Notes under the pieces: generated by a model | Databases searched by the model: none | The model's input: the letters and a program-made list of their open reading frames with translations, nothing else | Told to the model about the DNA's origin: nothing | NCBI GenBank assembly: GCA_017442535.1 | Contig: JAFRZL010000014.1 | Location: 1-52,723 of the forward strand | DNA: 52,723 bases | Reading direction: 5' to 3' | From: Bacillota bacterium | GTDB lineage: Bacteria > Bacillota > Clostridia > Lachnospirales > Bianqueaceae | Translations under genes and position numbers: made by a program | Shown: piece after piece, positions 1-8,459 of the stretch | Numbering within the stretch: position 1 is the first letter of the stretch | Layout of the letters: the number at the start of each line of letters is the position of its first letter

Positions 1-208
1 CGTGCATAGCTTTCCCCACCAAGGTCTATGCACGTGCATAGCTTTCCCCGCTTAGGTCTATGCGCGTGCATAGCGTTCCCCACCAAGGTCTATGCACGTG
101 CATAGCTTTCCCCGCCAATGTCTATGCACGTGCATAGCTTTCCCCGCATAGATCTATGCACGTGCATAGCGTTCCCTGCCAATGTCTATGCGCGTGCATA
201 GCGTTTCC
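1..208. repeat. Array of 16-bp palindromes, exact 32-bp period (7 units)
   Basis: The core CGTGCATAG starts at 1, 33, 65, 97, 129, 161 and 193, an exact 32-bp period. Each full unit has a 16-bp palindrome, CTATGCACGTGCATAG, and a 16-bp spacer that begins C(T/G)TTCCCC and is variable at its end. Palindromes at 26, 90, 122 and 154 are perfect. Those at 58 and 186 carry one A-to-G change (CTATGCGCGTGCATAG). The first copy is cut by the window edge, so the array may extend upstream. A 32-bp period is close to three helical turns and puts all palindromes on one face of the DNA. This is seen directly; its role as a protein-binding array is inference. Confidence 0.95.
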
Positions 209-323
209 CCGTAAAATCCCCTTTTCCGCATCGTACCGGGTGTCTGCTTTATGGCTTTTCACCCCGTGATCAGATGGCACTTCCGGCAGACCTGGTTTTT
301 GTCCATTTCATTATATAAAAAGA

Positions 324-352
324 TTGACAAATTTGCCGGCCGGTGGTACAAT
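324..352 (+). promoter_or_regulatory. Strong sigma-A promoter for the RHH gene
   Basis: TTGACA at 324-329 and TACAAT at 347-352 are separated by 17 bp, with TGG just before the -10. It lies 115 bp after the palindrome array and 22 bp before the preferred ATG. Positions 209-323 between array and promoter show no gene. Confidence 0.85.
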
Positions 353-373
353 ATTTAGCGGAAGGTGATTCTA

Positions 374-1027
374 ATGAACAAAGCCATGTACAGCCTGATC
401 CTGACGGATGAGGTGGTGGATAAAATCGACCGGCTTGCCTATGAGCAGGGCATCAGCCGTTCGCAGATGATCGATCATATTCTGGCGCGCGAGGTGGGCC
501 TTTCTACCCCGGAGCAGCAGACGCGGCTGATCGTAAGGCGTACCGCCAACAGGGTAAGCGCAGTCATGCCCTCGCTGAAGCTCCAGATCCGGTCCGACCT
601 TGGCAGCATGGAGATCGCGACTTACGTCAAGTATAAATACAATCCCAGCATCAAATACAGCTTCGATATTGTGACTGAAAAAGGCGAACCGATGGGGTGC
701 CTAAGGCTGTCCTCCCGTTCCACTTCTCTGGAGCTGCAGGAGCATCTGGATCGTTTTCTTGCTTTTCTCGAAGCCATTGATCAGGCCGGGGCCAAGCTTT
801 TCCGGCAGGATCTGACCGCCGGGCGCCAGTCACGGTTCCAGCGCGATATCCTGCTGCCCAAGCTTTTCGAGGGGACGCGGGATCCCGAGGTGATCGGCGA
901 CCGCCTGAGCGGATGCATCGCATTGATCGAAGCGGCGATGCAGTGTTATTTTAACCGCCTGGTGTCACCCACACTGATGCAGGATCTGGCGGTTGTCTAT
1001 GAACAGTACGCCGATCTGAGCCAATAA
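374..1027 (+). CDS. Ribbon-helix-helix (CopG-like) DNA-binding protein with unknown C-terminal domain
   Basis: The protein has 217 residues. The first ~45 residues (one strand, YSLILT, then two helices with DEVVDKIDRLAYEQGISRSQ) fit a ribbon-helix-helix DNA-binding fold, which normally dimerises through the strand. Residues ~50-217 form a larger domain I do not recognise, with a helical C-terminal half. The ATG at 374 is preferred over the in-frame GTG at 365 because AGGTG at 363-367 sits 6 nt before the ATG. The gene has its own strong promoter and lies 165 bp after the palindrome array, so it is a reasonable candidate to bind that array. Autoregulation or a partition-like role is inference. 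The RHH call is fairly safe and the function is unknown. Confidence 0.75.
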   Translation: MNKAMYSLILTDEVVDKIDRLAYEQGISRSQMIDHILAREVGLSTPEQQTRLIVRRTANRVSAVMPSLKLQIRSDLGSMEIATYVKYKYNPSIKYSFDIVTEKGEPMGCLRLSSRSTSLELQEHLDRFLAFLEAIDQAGAKLFRQDLTAGRQSRFQRDILLPKLFEGTRDPEVIGDRLSGCIALIEAAMQCYFNRLVSPTLMQDLAVVYEQYADLSQ

Positions 1028-1064
1028 GCTGTTCTCGGCCTAAGAAAGGGATTTAAGGTGAACC

Positions 1065-1415
1065 ATGAGACAATATGCCTATCTTAAGGAGTCCCCGGAA
1101 GGAAACGGCGGTGGGTCCATTGCCAAAATCATGCTCTGTCAGACAGGGGAAGGGTTTTACCTCTTCTGCTACCATTCTCCGGATGCAGTTTGCTGCGATT
1201 CCGACCTCCTGTATGATTCATTGGAGGATTTGTATGAGGACTGGAATGACCGGATCGACGGGCGCGGATGGATCCCGCTCGAAGACCCCCTGCCGGATTG
1301 TCAGCAGGATGCTTTCATCCCCCTGCGTGTAAAGGGCCGTGACACCGGCAAACCGGAGTGGGGACAGTTTGAGACGCTCCGGGATGGGGAGTGGGTCCCC
1401 TATCAACCCGAATAA
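1065..1415 (+). CDS. Small acidic hypothetical protein
   Basis: A 116-residue soluble protein with many Asp and Glu residues and no signal peptide or membrane segment. AAGGTG lies 6 nt before the ATG. It follows the RHH gene by 37 nt on the same strand with no terminator between, so the two probably share a transcript that ends at the hairpin at 1423-1464. I do not recognise the family. Tryptophan- and aspartate-rich stretches near residues 58-70 and 100-112 may help homology searches. Confidence 0.65.
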   Translation: MRQYAYLKESPEGNGGGSIAKIMLCQTGEGFYLFCYHSPDAVCCDSDLLYDSLEDLYEDWNDRIDGRGWIPLEDPLPDCQQDAFIPLRVKGRDTGKPEWGQFETLRDGEWVPYQPE

Positions 1416-1422
1416 CGCATCA

Positions 1423-1464
1423 AAAACCGCCCTTGATAAGCGGGAACTTATCAAGGGCGGTTTT
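1423..1464. terminator. Bidirectional intrinsic terminator
   Basis: Perfect 18-bp stem (1423-1440 with 1447-1464) and a 6-nt loop, flanked by A-run and T-run. It sits between convergent genes ending at 1415 (+) and 1476 (-) and can serve both. Confidence 0.95.
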
Positions 1465-1475
1465 AATATGGCATC

Positions 1476-2381
1476 TTAGTCAAACAGCTTCTCCGGATAG
1501 TCGCCTCTGGCATGGAGCTTCAGGAGCTCGTGCTGGACATATTCCTTGTCCTCGTGATAGGTGACGCCGAACCAGACGGCGTCAGTGGTCAGGACACTGG
1601 TGGTCAGCTCACCGGCTTTCATCAGCTCGTCCACCACTTCGGGCAGCAGAAACTCGGCTTTAATATCGCCGGGCTTGATGCCTTTGAGGAATTCCGGGAA
1701 TTTCCCGGCCAGTCTGGTGAAGAACCAGGGTGTGAAGCCCCAGAAATTCATGGAGACGGGGACATCCGGATCCAGCAGATCGCCTTCCGGATTATAGTTG
1801 ACGTCACGGATCGTGCCATCCGGGAAGGGCTTGATCTTATAGGTCTCGGTCACTCGCTGCAGCTTGCCGTCCGCGACACTGCAGACGCCGCGCGTCACAT
1901 AGCCGTTCTCGGACACCGTATTGCGCAGGCGGTATCCGACCATGGTTGCTTCGCCGCTGGGAGCAAGCTTCTGCAGCTCCTCATAGAGCGATTTGAATGC
2001 GGTCTTGCCGTAATAATCGTCAGCATTGAGAACCGCGAAAGGCTCGTTCACCACGTCTTTGGCGCAGAGGAGCGCATGTCCGGTGCCGAAGGGTTTGACG
2101 CGGTCCTCCGGGATCTGATAGAAATCCGGCACGCTGTCAAAGCTCTGAAACGCGTAGGCAACCTCCGCCCGCTTCGCGATCTTGTCGCCGAATTTTTCCT
2201 TGAAGGAATCCTTCATCTCAGGCTTGATGATGAAGACGACTTTGTCAAAGCCAGCTTCCAGCGCGTCATAGATGGAATACTCCATCAGGATCTCGCCGTT
2301 CGGGCCGATCGAGTCCGTCTGCTTGTTGCCGCCGTAGCGGGAACCCATGCCCGCCGCCATAATAACTAAAGAAGTACTCAT
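1476..2381 (-). CDS. Sugar-phosphate nucleotidyltransferase family protein
   Basis: A 301-residue nucleotidyltransferase of the Rossmann-like GT-A type, which joins a sugar 1-phosphate to a nucleoside triphosphate to give an NDP-sugar. The N-terminus carries the nucleotide-binding loop AAGMGSRYGG (residues ~9-18) followed by KQ. A metal-binding LNADDYYG motif lies near residue 118. The start at 2381 is chosen because AGGAGGA lies about 10 nt upstream; a longer open frame runs to 2444 but lacks a ribosome site and overlaps the promoter. It has its own promoter at 2416-2444 and ends at a shared terminator. The exact sugar and nucleotide cannot be read from sequence. Confidence 0.85.
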   Translation of the reverse strand: MSTSLVIMAAGMGSRYGGNKQTDSIGPNGEILMEYSIYDALEAGFDKVVFIIKPEMKDSFKEKFGDKIAKRAEVAYAFQSFDSVPDFYQIPEDRVKPFGTGHALLCAKDVVNEPFAVLNADDYYGKTAFKSLYEELQKLAPSGEATMVGYRLRNTVSENGYVTRGVCSVADGKLQRVTETYKIKPFPDGTIRDVNYNPEGDLLDPDVPVSMNFWGFTPWFFTRLAGKFPEFLKGIKPGDIKAEFLLPEVVDELMKAGELTTSVLTTDAVWFGVTYHEDKEYVQHELLKLHARGDYPEKLFD

Positions 2382-2415
2382 GTAATTATTTCCTCCTGTA
2401 TTGAAGCTTACCTGT

Positions 2416-2444
2416 ACTATACCATAAACAGGCCGAAATATCAA
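2416..2444 (-). promoter_or_regulatory. Promoter of the nucleotidyltransferase gene
   Basis: On the minus strand TTGATA (2439-2444) and TATAGT (2416-2421) are spaced 17 bp, with TGG before the -10 (extended -10). It lies 35 bp upstream of the ATG. Confidence 0.75.
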
Positions 2445-2496
2445 TCTTTTCCCGCAAAAACCGCCGGCGGGAGCGCCGTTTGTCCGCTGTTCCCGC

Positions 2497-3657
2497 TTAC
2501 TCGGTCATCCTGATCAGCTGTTCGGTCTCCGCCACGGCGACTTCTACCCGGCCGCCTGTCGTTGCCGTGAACATGATCCACTGATCGCCCACAACAAAAC
2601 GCGGATGCGGATCGATATGATAGATGCAGGGCCTCTGGGGAGTCCATCCTTCCACCACCGGATTATAGCTGCAGACATCGGCCAGTTTGCCGGTCTTCCG
2701 GTTCCAGAAACGGACCATGGAGGGGCAGCCCCTCCACCACTCCAGTCCCTCATAGGGATGTGAGCCGTCCACGACAAAATACTGTCCGTCCGCCGTGCAG
2801 TGAGCGTGCCAGGCACCGTTTCCGCCCTCCACCGGGATATAGCAGAGGGATTCGCCTTCGTTTTCGCCCAGGCGGTCCTGGCAGATATGCCCGTTCTCCA
2901 CGTAATAGATGGATTTGCCGTCGGCCGCCCACCATTCATGTGTGGCAAAATTGCCGTAGGGGCGGCGCATCTCGCGCTTTCCGTCCCGTGTGATCAGCTG
3001 CAGCCGCGGATAAATGCCGTCAATATACGGAGGCTGAACGCTTCTGCCAAGCTCCGGATCATAGCTGAATTCATGCGCGCACAGGCAGAGGTCGGGATCC
3101 ACCGGGGACATTTGGGCATGGTCATACTGCGTCCGGCCTTCGGTCCTGTACCACTCGGTATACTCGCCGGTCTCCAGACACACCGTCCCGATAAAGGTCG
3201 GGCCGAAAAGCGTCCGGACGTCGATCAGAATCTCTTTCCGGTCCGGTGTAAAAGTCAGATGCGTCGCCGCTTCGCCGATCCGCCAGCGCTTGATGTCCGC
3301 GGGCATCGGCCAGATGCAGACGGCCTTATCCTCCGGGTGAGGGGTCCGCATATAGAGGCCCTCACTGCAGGCCCAGTAAAGATTGCCGGTCAGCGGATCC
3401 ACCATCCATCCATAACCGAGCGTCTCGGGGAAATGTGTGATTTCGTCCGTCAGAAAGTCCAGTACGGCCACGGTGTGCCCCGCCGCGGGTGGAAATGCGC
3501 AGTAAAACCACAGGTATCTGCCGTCATCCGAGAACCCGGAATTGACAAAATAGAAGCTCTGCTGTACGGGCGCCACGTGGGTGGTCATCAGGTAATACTT
3601 GGCTCCGTTGGGGTTGACATGTGCGGTAAAATGCCGCGAATTCATCGGTGAATACAT
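2497..3657 (-). CDS. Oligogalacturonate lyase-like protein (PL22 beta-propeller)
   Basis: A 386-residue protein, the usual length for PL22 lyases. These cleave short oligogalacturonides by beta-elimination in the cytoplasm, using a metal-bound active site in a seven-bladed propeller. The family pattern is visible: DHAQMSPVDPD (179-189), HEWW (240-243), GAWHAH (281-286) and IDPHPRF (348-354). H240 lines up with the proposed catalytic His of known PL22 enzymes, and H284/H286, H347 and H351 are candidate metal ligands. No signal peptide is present. AAGGAGG precedes the ATG. It follows peptidase T by 16 nt and probably shares its transcript. The role in pectin fragment breakdown is supported by the other pectinolytic genes in the window; activity itself is inferred. 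Confidence 0.78.
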   Translation of the reverse strand: MYSPMNSRHFTAHVNPNGAKYYLMTTHVAPVQQSFYFVNSGFSDDGRYLWFYCAFPPAAGHTVAVLDFLTDEITHFPETLGYGWMVDPLTGNLYWACSEGLYMRTPHPEDKAVCIWPMPADIKRWRIGEAATHLTFTPDRKEILIDVRTLFGPTFIGTVCLETGEYTEWYRTEGRTQYDHAQMSPVDPDLCLCAHEFSYDPELGRSVQPPYIDGIYPRLQLITRDGKREMRRPYGNFATHEWWAADGKSIYYVENGHICQDRLGENEGESLCYIPVEGGNGAWHAHCTADGQYFVVDGSHPYEGLEWWRGCPSMVRFWNRKTGKLADVCSYNPVVEGWTPQRPCIYHIDPHPRFVVGDQWIMFTATTGGRVEVAVAETEQLIRMTE

Positions 3658-3673
3658 GAAGGCCTCCTTTCGC

Positions 3674-4900
3674 CTACAGGGCCGCGTAGCGCTCTGCGAT
3701 GCGGGTAAGCAGCTGTACGGTCAGATCCATTTCCTGCAGAACGGCGTATTCGAAACGTCCGTGGCAGTTATGGCCGCCGGTGCCGAGGTTCGGGCAGGGC
3801 AAGCCCATGAAGGACAGACGGCTGCCGTCCGTGCCGCCGCGGACGGGGACACTGATGGGACTGCCGCCGAGCGCCTTGACTTCCTCATGCGCGATCTCGA
3901 TCAGGTGCCAGTGGGGCCGGATCTGCTCCACCATATTGCGGTAGCTGTCACGCAGGGTCAGCTGCACCGTACCCTCGCCGTATTTGGCGTTCAGATAGGC
4001 CACAGCCGCCGTGATGATGCGCTTTTTCTCCTCGAGTTTGTCACTGTCATGGTCGCGCAGGATGTAGTGCATGCGGGTCTGCTCCTCGCTCCCCTGAATA
4101 TCCGTCAGATGGAAGAAGCCCTCCCGTCCCTCGGTATGCTCGGGACGCATCTGCTGGGGCAGCATCCGGTCGAGCTCGATCGCGATGCGGGCCGCGTTGA
4201 TCATTTTATTCTTGGCCGCACCCGGATGGATGCTTTTACCGGTCACGACTATGCCCGCGGAAGCCGCGTTAAAGGTCTCGTATTCGACTTCGCCGAACGC
4301 TCCGCCATCCACGGTATAGGCATAATCCGCACCGAAAAAGGGGACGTTGAACAGGTCCGCACCGCGCCCGATCTCCTCGTCAGGCGTAAAGCCGATCTTG
4401 ATGGTACCGTGTTTTACCTCGGGATGATCCCTCAGATACTCCGCCATGGTCAGAATGTCGGCGATCCCGGCCTTGTCATCGGCGCCGAGCAGCGTCGTCC
4501 CATCGGTGACCATCAGATCCTGCCCCGCATAATGCTTTAATTCGGGGTAGTCCGAGGGCGACATCACGATGTTTTTTTCGGCATTCAGGAGGATATCCCC
4601 TCCGTCATAATCATGGACGATCCTGGGGCGGATATCCGTCCACGGAACAACACGCACCACATCCATGTGTGCGATAAAGCCGATGACCCTGCCCTTCCAG
4701 CCGGGAATATTGGCCGGGATGGTGCCGTAGACATAGCTGTTTTCGTCCATTGCCGCGTCGGCAATGCCGAGCTCCTTCATCTCCTCCACCAGTGCCCGCG
4801 CAAAATCCGTCTGCTCCGGCGTGCTGGGACAGACCGGCGAAGCCTCATCCGACGCCGTCGGATACTGCGTATACTTCATTAGGCGTTCATATGCTCTCAT
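3674..4900 (-). CDS. pepT: Peptidase T (tripeptide aminopeptidase)
   Basis: A 408-residue M20B zinc peptidase that removes the N-terminal residue from tripeptides in the cytoplasm. Metal and catalytic residues are in the expected places: H78 and D80 (AHMD), D141 (GADDKAG), E175/E176 (PDEEIG), D198 (VDGG) and H377/H380 (GTGGHNCHG). Length matches the enterobacterial enzyme. The ATG at 4900 is preferred to an upstream in-frame ATG at 4963 because AGGAGGT lies 7 nt before it and the protein then begins as known PepT proteins do. It sits 19 nt after the FAD oxidoreductase gene, so they are likely co-transcribed. Confidence 0.95.
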   Translation of the reverse strand: MRAYERLMKYTQYPTASDEASPVCPSTPEQTDFARALVEEMKELGIADAAMDENSYVYGTIPANIPGWKGRVIGFIAHMDVVRVVPWTDIRPRIVHDYDGGDILLNAEKNIVMSPSDYPELKHYAGQDLMVTDGTTLLGADDKAGIADILTMAEYLRDHPEVKHGTIKIGFTPDEEIGRGADLFNVPFFGADYAYTVDGGAFGEVEYETFNAASAGIVVTGKSIHPGAAKNKMINAARIAIELDRMLPQQMRPEHTEGREGFFHLTDIQGSEEQTRMHYILRDHDSDKLEEKKRIITAAVAYLNAKYGEGTVQLTLRDSYRNMVEQIRPHWHLIEIAHEEVKALGGSPISVPVRGGTDGSRLSFMGLPCPNLGTGGHNCHGRFEYAVLQEMDLTVQLLTRIAERYAAL

Positions 4901-4919
4901 GACAATGACCTCCTGATTA

Positions 4920-6605
4920 TTATTTTGATCCGGCCTGGCCGGTAAAACCTTCATTTGATTCAAACTGCCGCAGATACATCAGGGCGGCGCGCAGGCCGTC
5001 CATCGCGGCGGACATGATGCCGCCCGCGTATCCGGCGCCTTCACCGATCGGGTAGACGCCCGCTATCGAAGCCTGCATGTTTTCGTCCCTGGGGATCCTC
5101 ACGGGAGACGAGCTGCGTGATTCGACACCGGTAAGGACCGCTCCCGGCGAAGCAAAACCCTGCATGCTATGATCGATCCCCACCAGGCCGCGGCCGATGA
5201 TCCGTCCCCAGCCCTCCGGGAAAAGCTCCGCAAGGCGCGCTTCCCGCACCCCGCAGGGAAAACTCGGCTGCACCATATCGGAGAACCCTCCCGCCGGCGT
5301 CTCCAGACCGCAGTCCTTCAGATAATCGCCGACATACTGCACGGGCGCCCGCCAGTCCCCGCCTCCCATCCGGAAAGCGGTTTCTTCGAGCTGCCGCTGA
5401 AAAGCCACGCCGGCCAGCTCGTCTCCCGGCCCGGCCGCATAGGGCTCATAATCCTCGGGTTTGACGGTCAGGATCAGCCCAGCGTTCGCGTTCTGTTCAT
5501 CCCGTGCATAATTGCTCATACCATTCGTCACCAGGCGTCCCGGTTCGGAAGCTGCCGCGGCCACGATTCCTCCGGGGCACATGCAGAAAGAATAGACACC
5601 GCGCCCCGATTCCGGATCCTGCCAGGTTACTTTGTAGGAAGCCGCCGCAAGACGGGGATCACCGGCATGCTCCCGGTACTGGCGCTCATTCACCCAGCGC
5701 TGCGGATGTTCGATCCTGAGCCCCACCGCAAAAGGCTTCGGCTCCAGGCGGATCCCGCAGTCTCTCAGGTTCGCGTAGGTGTCTCTGGCCGAATGGCCGA
5801 TACCCAGGAAAAGCGCCGGACAGTCCAGTTTTTCCGCGCTGCCGTCGGCCCGGGAGAGCAGGAGCCTTAGCCCCGACTCTGTGCGCTCGATCCGCTCCAG
5901 ACATGTCCGGAAGCGGATCTCCCCGCCCAACTGCAGGATTTCTTCCCGCAGGGTGCGGACCACGCTGCGCAGCTTATCCGTCCCGATATGGGGTTTGGCT
6001 TCGTAGAGGATTTCTTCCGGCGCTCCGGCCCTGACGAATTCATTAAGGATGGCCCGGTTAAATCCGTCCCGGTCCTTCACCAGTGTATTCAGCTTGCCGT
6101 CTGAGAAAGTGCCAGCGCCCCCTTCCCCGAACTGGACATTGGATTCGGGGTCGAGCTGCCGCAGGGTCCAGAAACGCTTCACATCCTGCGTGCGTTCCTC
6201 CACGGGCCGCCCGCGTTCCAGCACGATCGGGCACAGTCCCGCCCTCGCGAGAGCTAACGCCGCGAAAATCCCCGCCGGCCCGAAGCCGACCACCACAGGG
6301 CGTTCCGCCGCCTCTGGCCTCATGCGTTGAACAGCGATCGTCCCGAAAGGATCGGGCGCCGGATCACGCCTCTCCAGATCGCGGCCGGGCTTCAGCCTGC
6401 TCCAGACCGCACTCTCGTTCCGGACAACTGCCTCGACCGTGTAGGAATAGATAAAGGCATGTCCCCGGCGCGCATCCAGCGATCGCCTCAGGATCGACAG
6501 CTCCAGCAGCTCTTCCGGACGTATCCTGAGCCTGGTGAGTACCATCTTCCGCAGAGAATCGGTGGATTCTCCTACGGGCAGCTTCAGTTCAGTGATGCGG
6601 ATCAT
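4920..6605 (-). CDS. FAD-dependent NAD(P) oxidoreductase (COG2509-type)
   Basis: A 561-residue flavoprotein. Residues ~1-90 form the small N-terminal domain typical of this family, then VVVGFGPAGIFAA (~104-116) is the FAD-binding GxGxxA loop. Motifs VQFGEGGAGTFSDGKL and FCMCPGGIVAAA are characteristic of this uncharacterised dehydrogenase group, often annotated simply as FAD-dependent dehydrogenase. The C-terminus has a second dinucleotide-type motif (GVYPIGEGAGYAGGI). AAGGAGAGG precedes the ATG. The gene lies between GH30 (45 nt) and pepT (19 nt). Substrate unknown. Confidence 0.85.
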   Translation of the reverse strand: MIRITELKLPVGESTDSLRKMVLTRLRIRPEELLELSILRRSLDARRGHAFIYSYTVEAVVRNESAVWSRLKPGRDLERRDPAPDPFGTIAVQRMRPEAAERPVVVGFGPAGIFAALALARAGLCPIVLERGRPVEERTQDVKRFWTLRQLDPESNVQFGEGGAGTFSDGKLNTLVKDRDGFNRAILNEFVRAGAPEEILYEAKPHIGTDKLRSVVRTLREEILQLGGEIRFRTCLERIERTESGLRLLLSRADGSAEKLDCPALFLGIGHSARDTYANLRDCGIRLEPKPFAVGLRIEHPQRWVNERQYREHAGDPRLAAASYKVTWQDPESGRGVYSFCMCPGGIVAAAASEPGRLVTNGMSNYARDEQNANAGLILTVKPEDYEPYAAGPGDELAGVAFQRQLEETAFRMGGGDWRAPVQYVGDYLKDCGLETPAGGFSDMVQPSFPCGVREARLAELFPEGWGRIIGRGLVGIDHSMQGFASPGAVLTGVESRSSSPVRIPRDENMQASIAGVYPIGEGAGYAGGIMSAAMDGLRAALMYLRQFESNEGFTGQAGSK

Positions 6606-6650
6606 CGGATGCCTCTCCTTTCCGGCCCTGCCGGGGCCTCTTTCTTCGGA

Positions 6651-8459
6651 TCATGCTTCAAAAAAGTATTCTCTGCAGCAGCGGTTATTATAGGGATTTT
6701 CCTGCTGCGGGACGTTTCCGACCTGCATGAAGGCCATGAAATCGTGCCAGCCGGCGAGCGCCGTCCAGGTGGTTTTGCAGCCCGTGCCGGAAGCGTCGTA
6801 GACCGGGGCGTTCGTCTTCCAGACGATGGATTCCCCGGGCGCCAGCACGGGAACGGTGCCGTAGCAACGTGCCGCGCGGTAGTCCCCGTCCATCAGCAGG
6901 TCGACAACTGCCGTCACATTGGGCGGCGTCGGCGCATCTCCCACATTGGTGATGCGCACGCGGAAGCGGATCTCCTCTCCCGCCCTGCAGGGTTCCTCGA
7001 ACCAAAGGTCGGTGGGCGACAGGTCCCAGGCCGGGACATGCGCAAAGGGCGGCTCGGGTGCGTCGTCCACCCCGGGGTATCCGCTTTCCATGTCCCCGGT
7101 GATCCCGCTCACCATTGTCGCGACGGCCTGAGCGGGGATCCTGCACTCCGTGCTCCGGTCCCCGCAGCGCAGCGTAAACACCTGCTCTTCGGCCGTCTGG
7201 TTCACCGCCACGACCGCCATCGGCCCGTCCTCCTCGCGGAAAGCCACGGCCGTCACCCATTCCGGATGGCCGTAGCTGCAGCCGATCTGCCGCATCCCCC
7301 TCCGCAGGAATCTCGTAAACTGGGCAAAAAGCCCGTAATAGCCCGTCGTGTGCCAGTCATCCGGCACCCCGGAATCATTCCAGATCGTCGTCCGCAGATT
7401 CCGCTTCCCGTAGCGGAAAGGATTTCCCGCGAGCTGATGGGGGCCTCCGCACTCGTCTGTCAGGAAATTCCACATCAGATAGGAGCGTGCGCCGTAACGC
7501 AGCTGCCGCAGCAGCTCATCCATCTCGCGGGGCTCACAGACGGTTTTTTCCGTGCTGTAAAGCGGCAGTTCCGGATACCGCTCCGTATACTTGCCGAGCA
7601 CCGCGGGGTCGCCCCGGTACGGGTGAAAGGCCACGCCGTCGATCGCGGCAAATGCCTCTGTATCGGCGAGCAGCGGATCCACAAACGATTCGGTCATATC
7701 ATAATTATGGTCATAGGCCCAGATCCGGGTCGTGATCCCGTGCCGGTCAAATTCACGGCGCAGCGCGATCAGCACATCCCGCTGCAGCCTCCAGGTAAAA
7801 CGCGTGGCCGGCGTCCCGCGGTTATTGTTCGGAAAATCGCTGGACCTTGGCTCATTCTGGATCGTCAGCGCGTAGAGAGGGATTCCCTCCTCCGCAAATG
7901 CCTCCACCGCCATGCGCAGATACCGCGCATAAATCTCCGTATACTCAGGCAGAAAAATCCCGCCGAGCAAACTGTCGTTATTCTTCATCCATCCCGGAAC
8001 CGCCCAGACCGAAGCGATATAGCGTACCTCCGGGTATTTCCCGCGAATCCGCCTAAGCATCCGCAGATAGCCTCTGTCGATATCCTTCTGGATACTGAAA
8101 TGCGCCAGTTCCGGATCCTTCTCTCCCTCCGGCATATCGTCGTAGGAATAAAAATCCATATTGCGCTCCCAATCGGTACTACCGAAGGGGACGCGCATCA
8201 TATTCCACCCCGCGCCGCGCTCCGGATCAAAAAGCTTTTCCAGCGCCCTGTCCTGCTCGGCCGGGCTCATACGCGTCAGGTTATAATAGTCCGTATCCGT
8301 GAAATTGGCACCGAAGCCTTCGATGGGCTGTCCCTGGACAGCCGGGTCCACAACAATCGTCCACTCGTCCGGCGCACCCTCGGCGGGGCTCCAGCTCTGC
8401 CGGCTCTCCACCATTACCTCTCGGCCGTCCGCCGTGGAGACATAGGTCCTCAGTTCCAT
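6651..8459 (-). CDS. GH30 family glycoside hydrolase with C-terminal CARDB-like domain
   Basis: A 602-residue retaining glycosidase. The GH30 pattern is clear: PIEGFGANFTD (45-55), MMRVPFGSTDW (87-97), VWAVPGWMKNN (151-161), TIQNEP with acid/base E203, and YSTEKT with nucleophile E304. The catalytic barrel is followed by the usual beta side domain to ~460. Residues ~475-585 (ITNVGDAPTPPNVTAVVDL) resemble a CARDB-type adhesion domain, an unusual addition. There is no signal peptide. Its ATG directly abuts the GH127 stop codon (TAAATG), so translation is coupled. GH30 covers glucosidase, xylosidase, galactanase and fucosidase activities; a pectin side-chain or arabinan-linked substrate is inferred from the GH127 partner. 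Confidence 0.85.
   Translation of the reverse strand: MELRTYVSTADGREVMVESRQSWSPAEGAPDEWTIVVDPAVQGQPIEGFGANFTDTDYYNLTRMSPAEQDRALEKLFDPERGAGWNMMRVPFGSTDWERNMDFYSYDDMPEGEKDPELAHFSIQKDIDRGYLRMLRRIRGKYPEVRYIASVWAVPGWMKNNDSLLGGIFLPEYTEIYARYLRMAVEAFAEEGIPLYALTIQNEPRSSDFPNNNRGTPATRFTWRLQRDVLIALRREFDRHGITTRIWAYDHNYDMTESFVDPLLADTEAFAAIDGVAFHPYRGDPAVLGKYTERYPELPLYSTEKTVCEPREMDELLRQLRYGARSYLMWNFLTDECGGPHQLAGNPFRYGKRNLRTTIWNDSGVPDDWHTTGYYGLFAQFTRFLRRGMRQIGCSYGHPEWVTAVAFREEDGPMAVVAVNQTAEEQVFTLRCGDRSTECRIPAQAVATMVSGITGDMESGYPGVDDAPEPPFAHVPAWDLSPTDLWFEEPCRAGEEIRFRVRITNVGDAPTPPNVTAVVDLLMDGDYRAARCYGTVPVLAPGESIVWKTNAPVYDASGTGCKTTWTALAGWHDFMAFMQVGNVPQQENPYNNRCCREYFFEA

Noticed and set aside
1..208. CRISPR array
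   Set aside because: Repeats are 16-bp palindromes and spacers are only 16 bp and partly conserved; no cas genes are present.
3599..4540. 313-aa plus-strand open frame opposite pepT
   Set aside because: Antisense of a clear peptidase T with all metal ligands.
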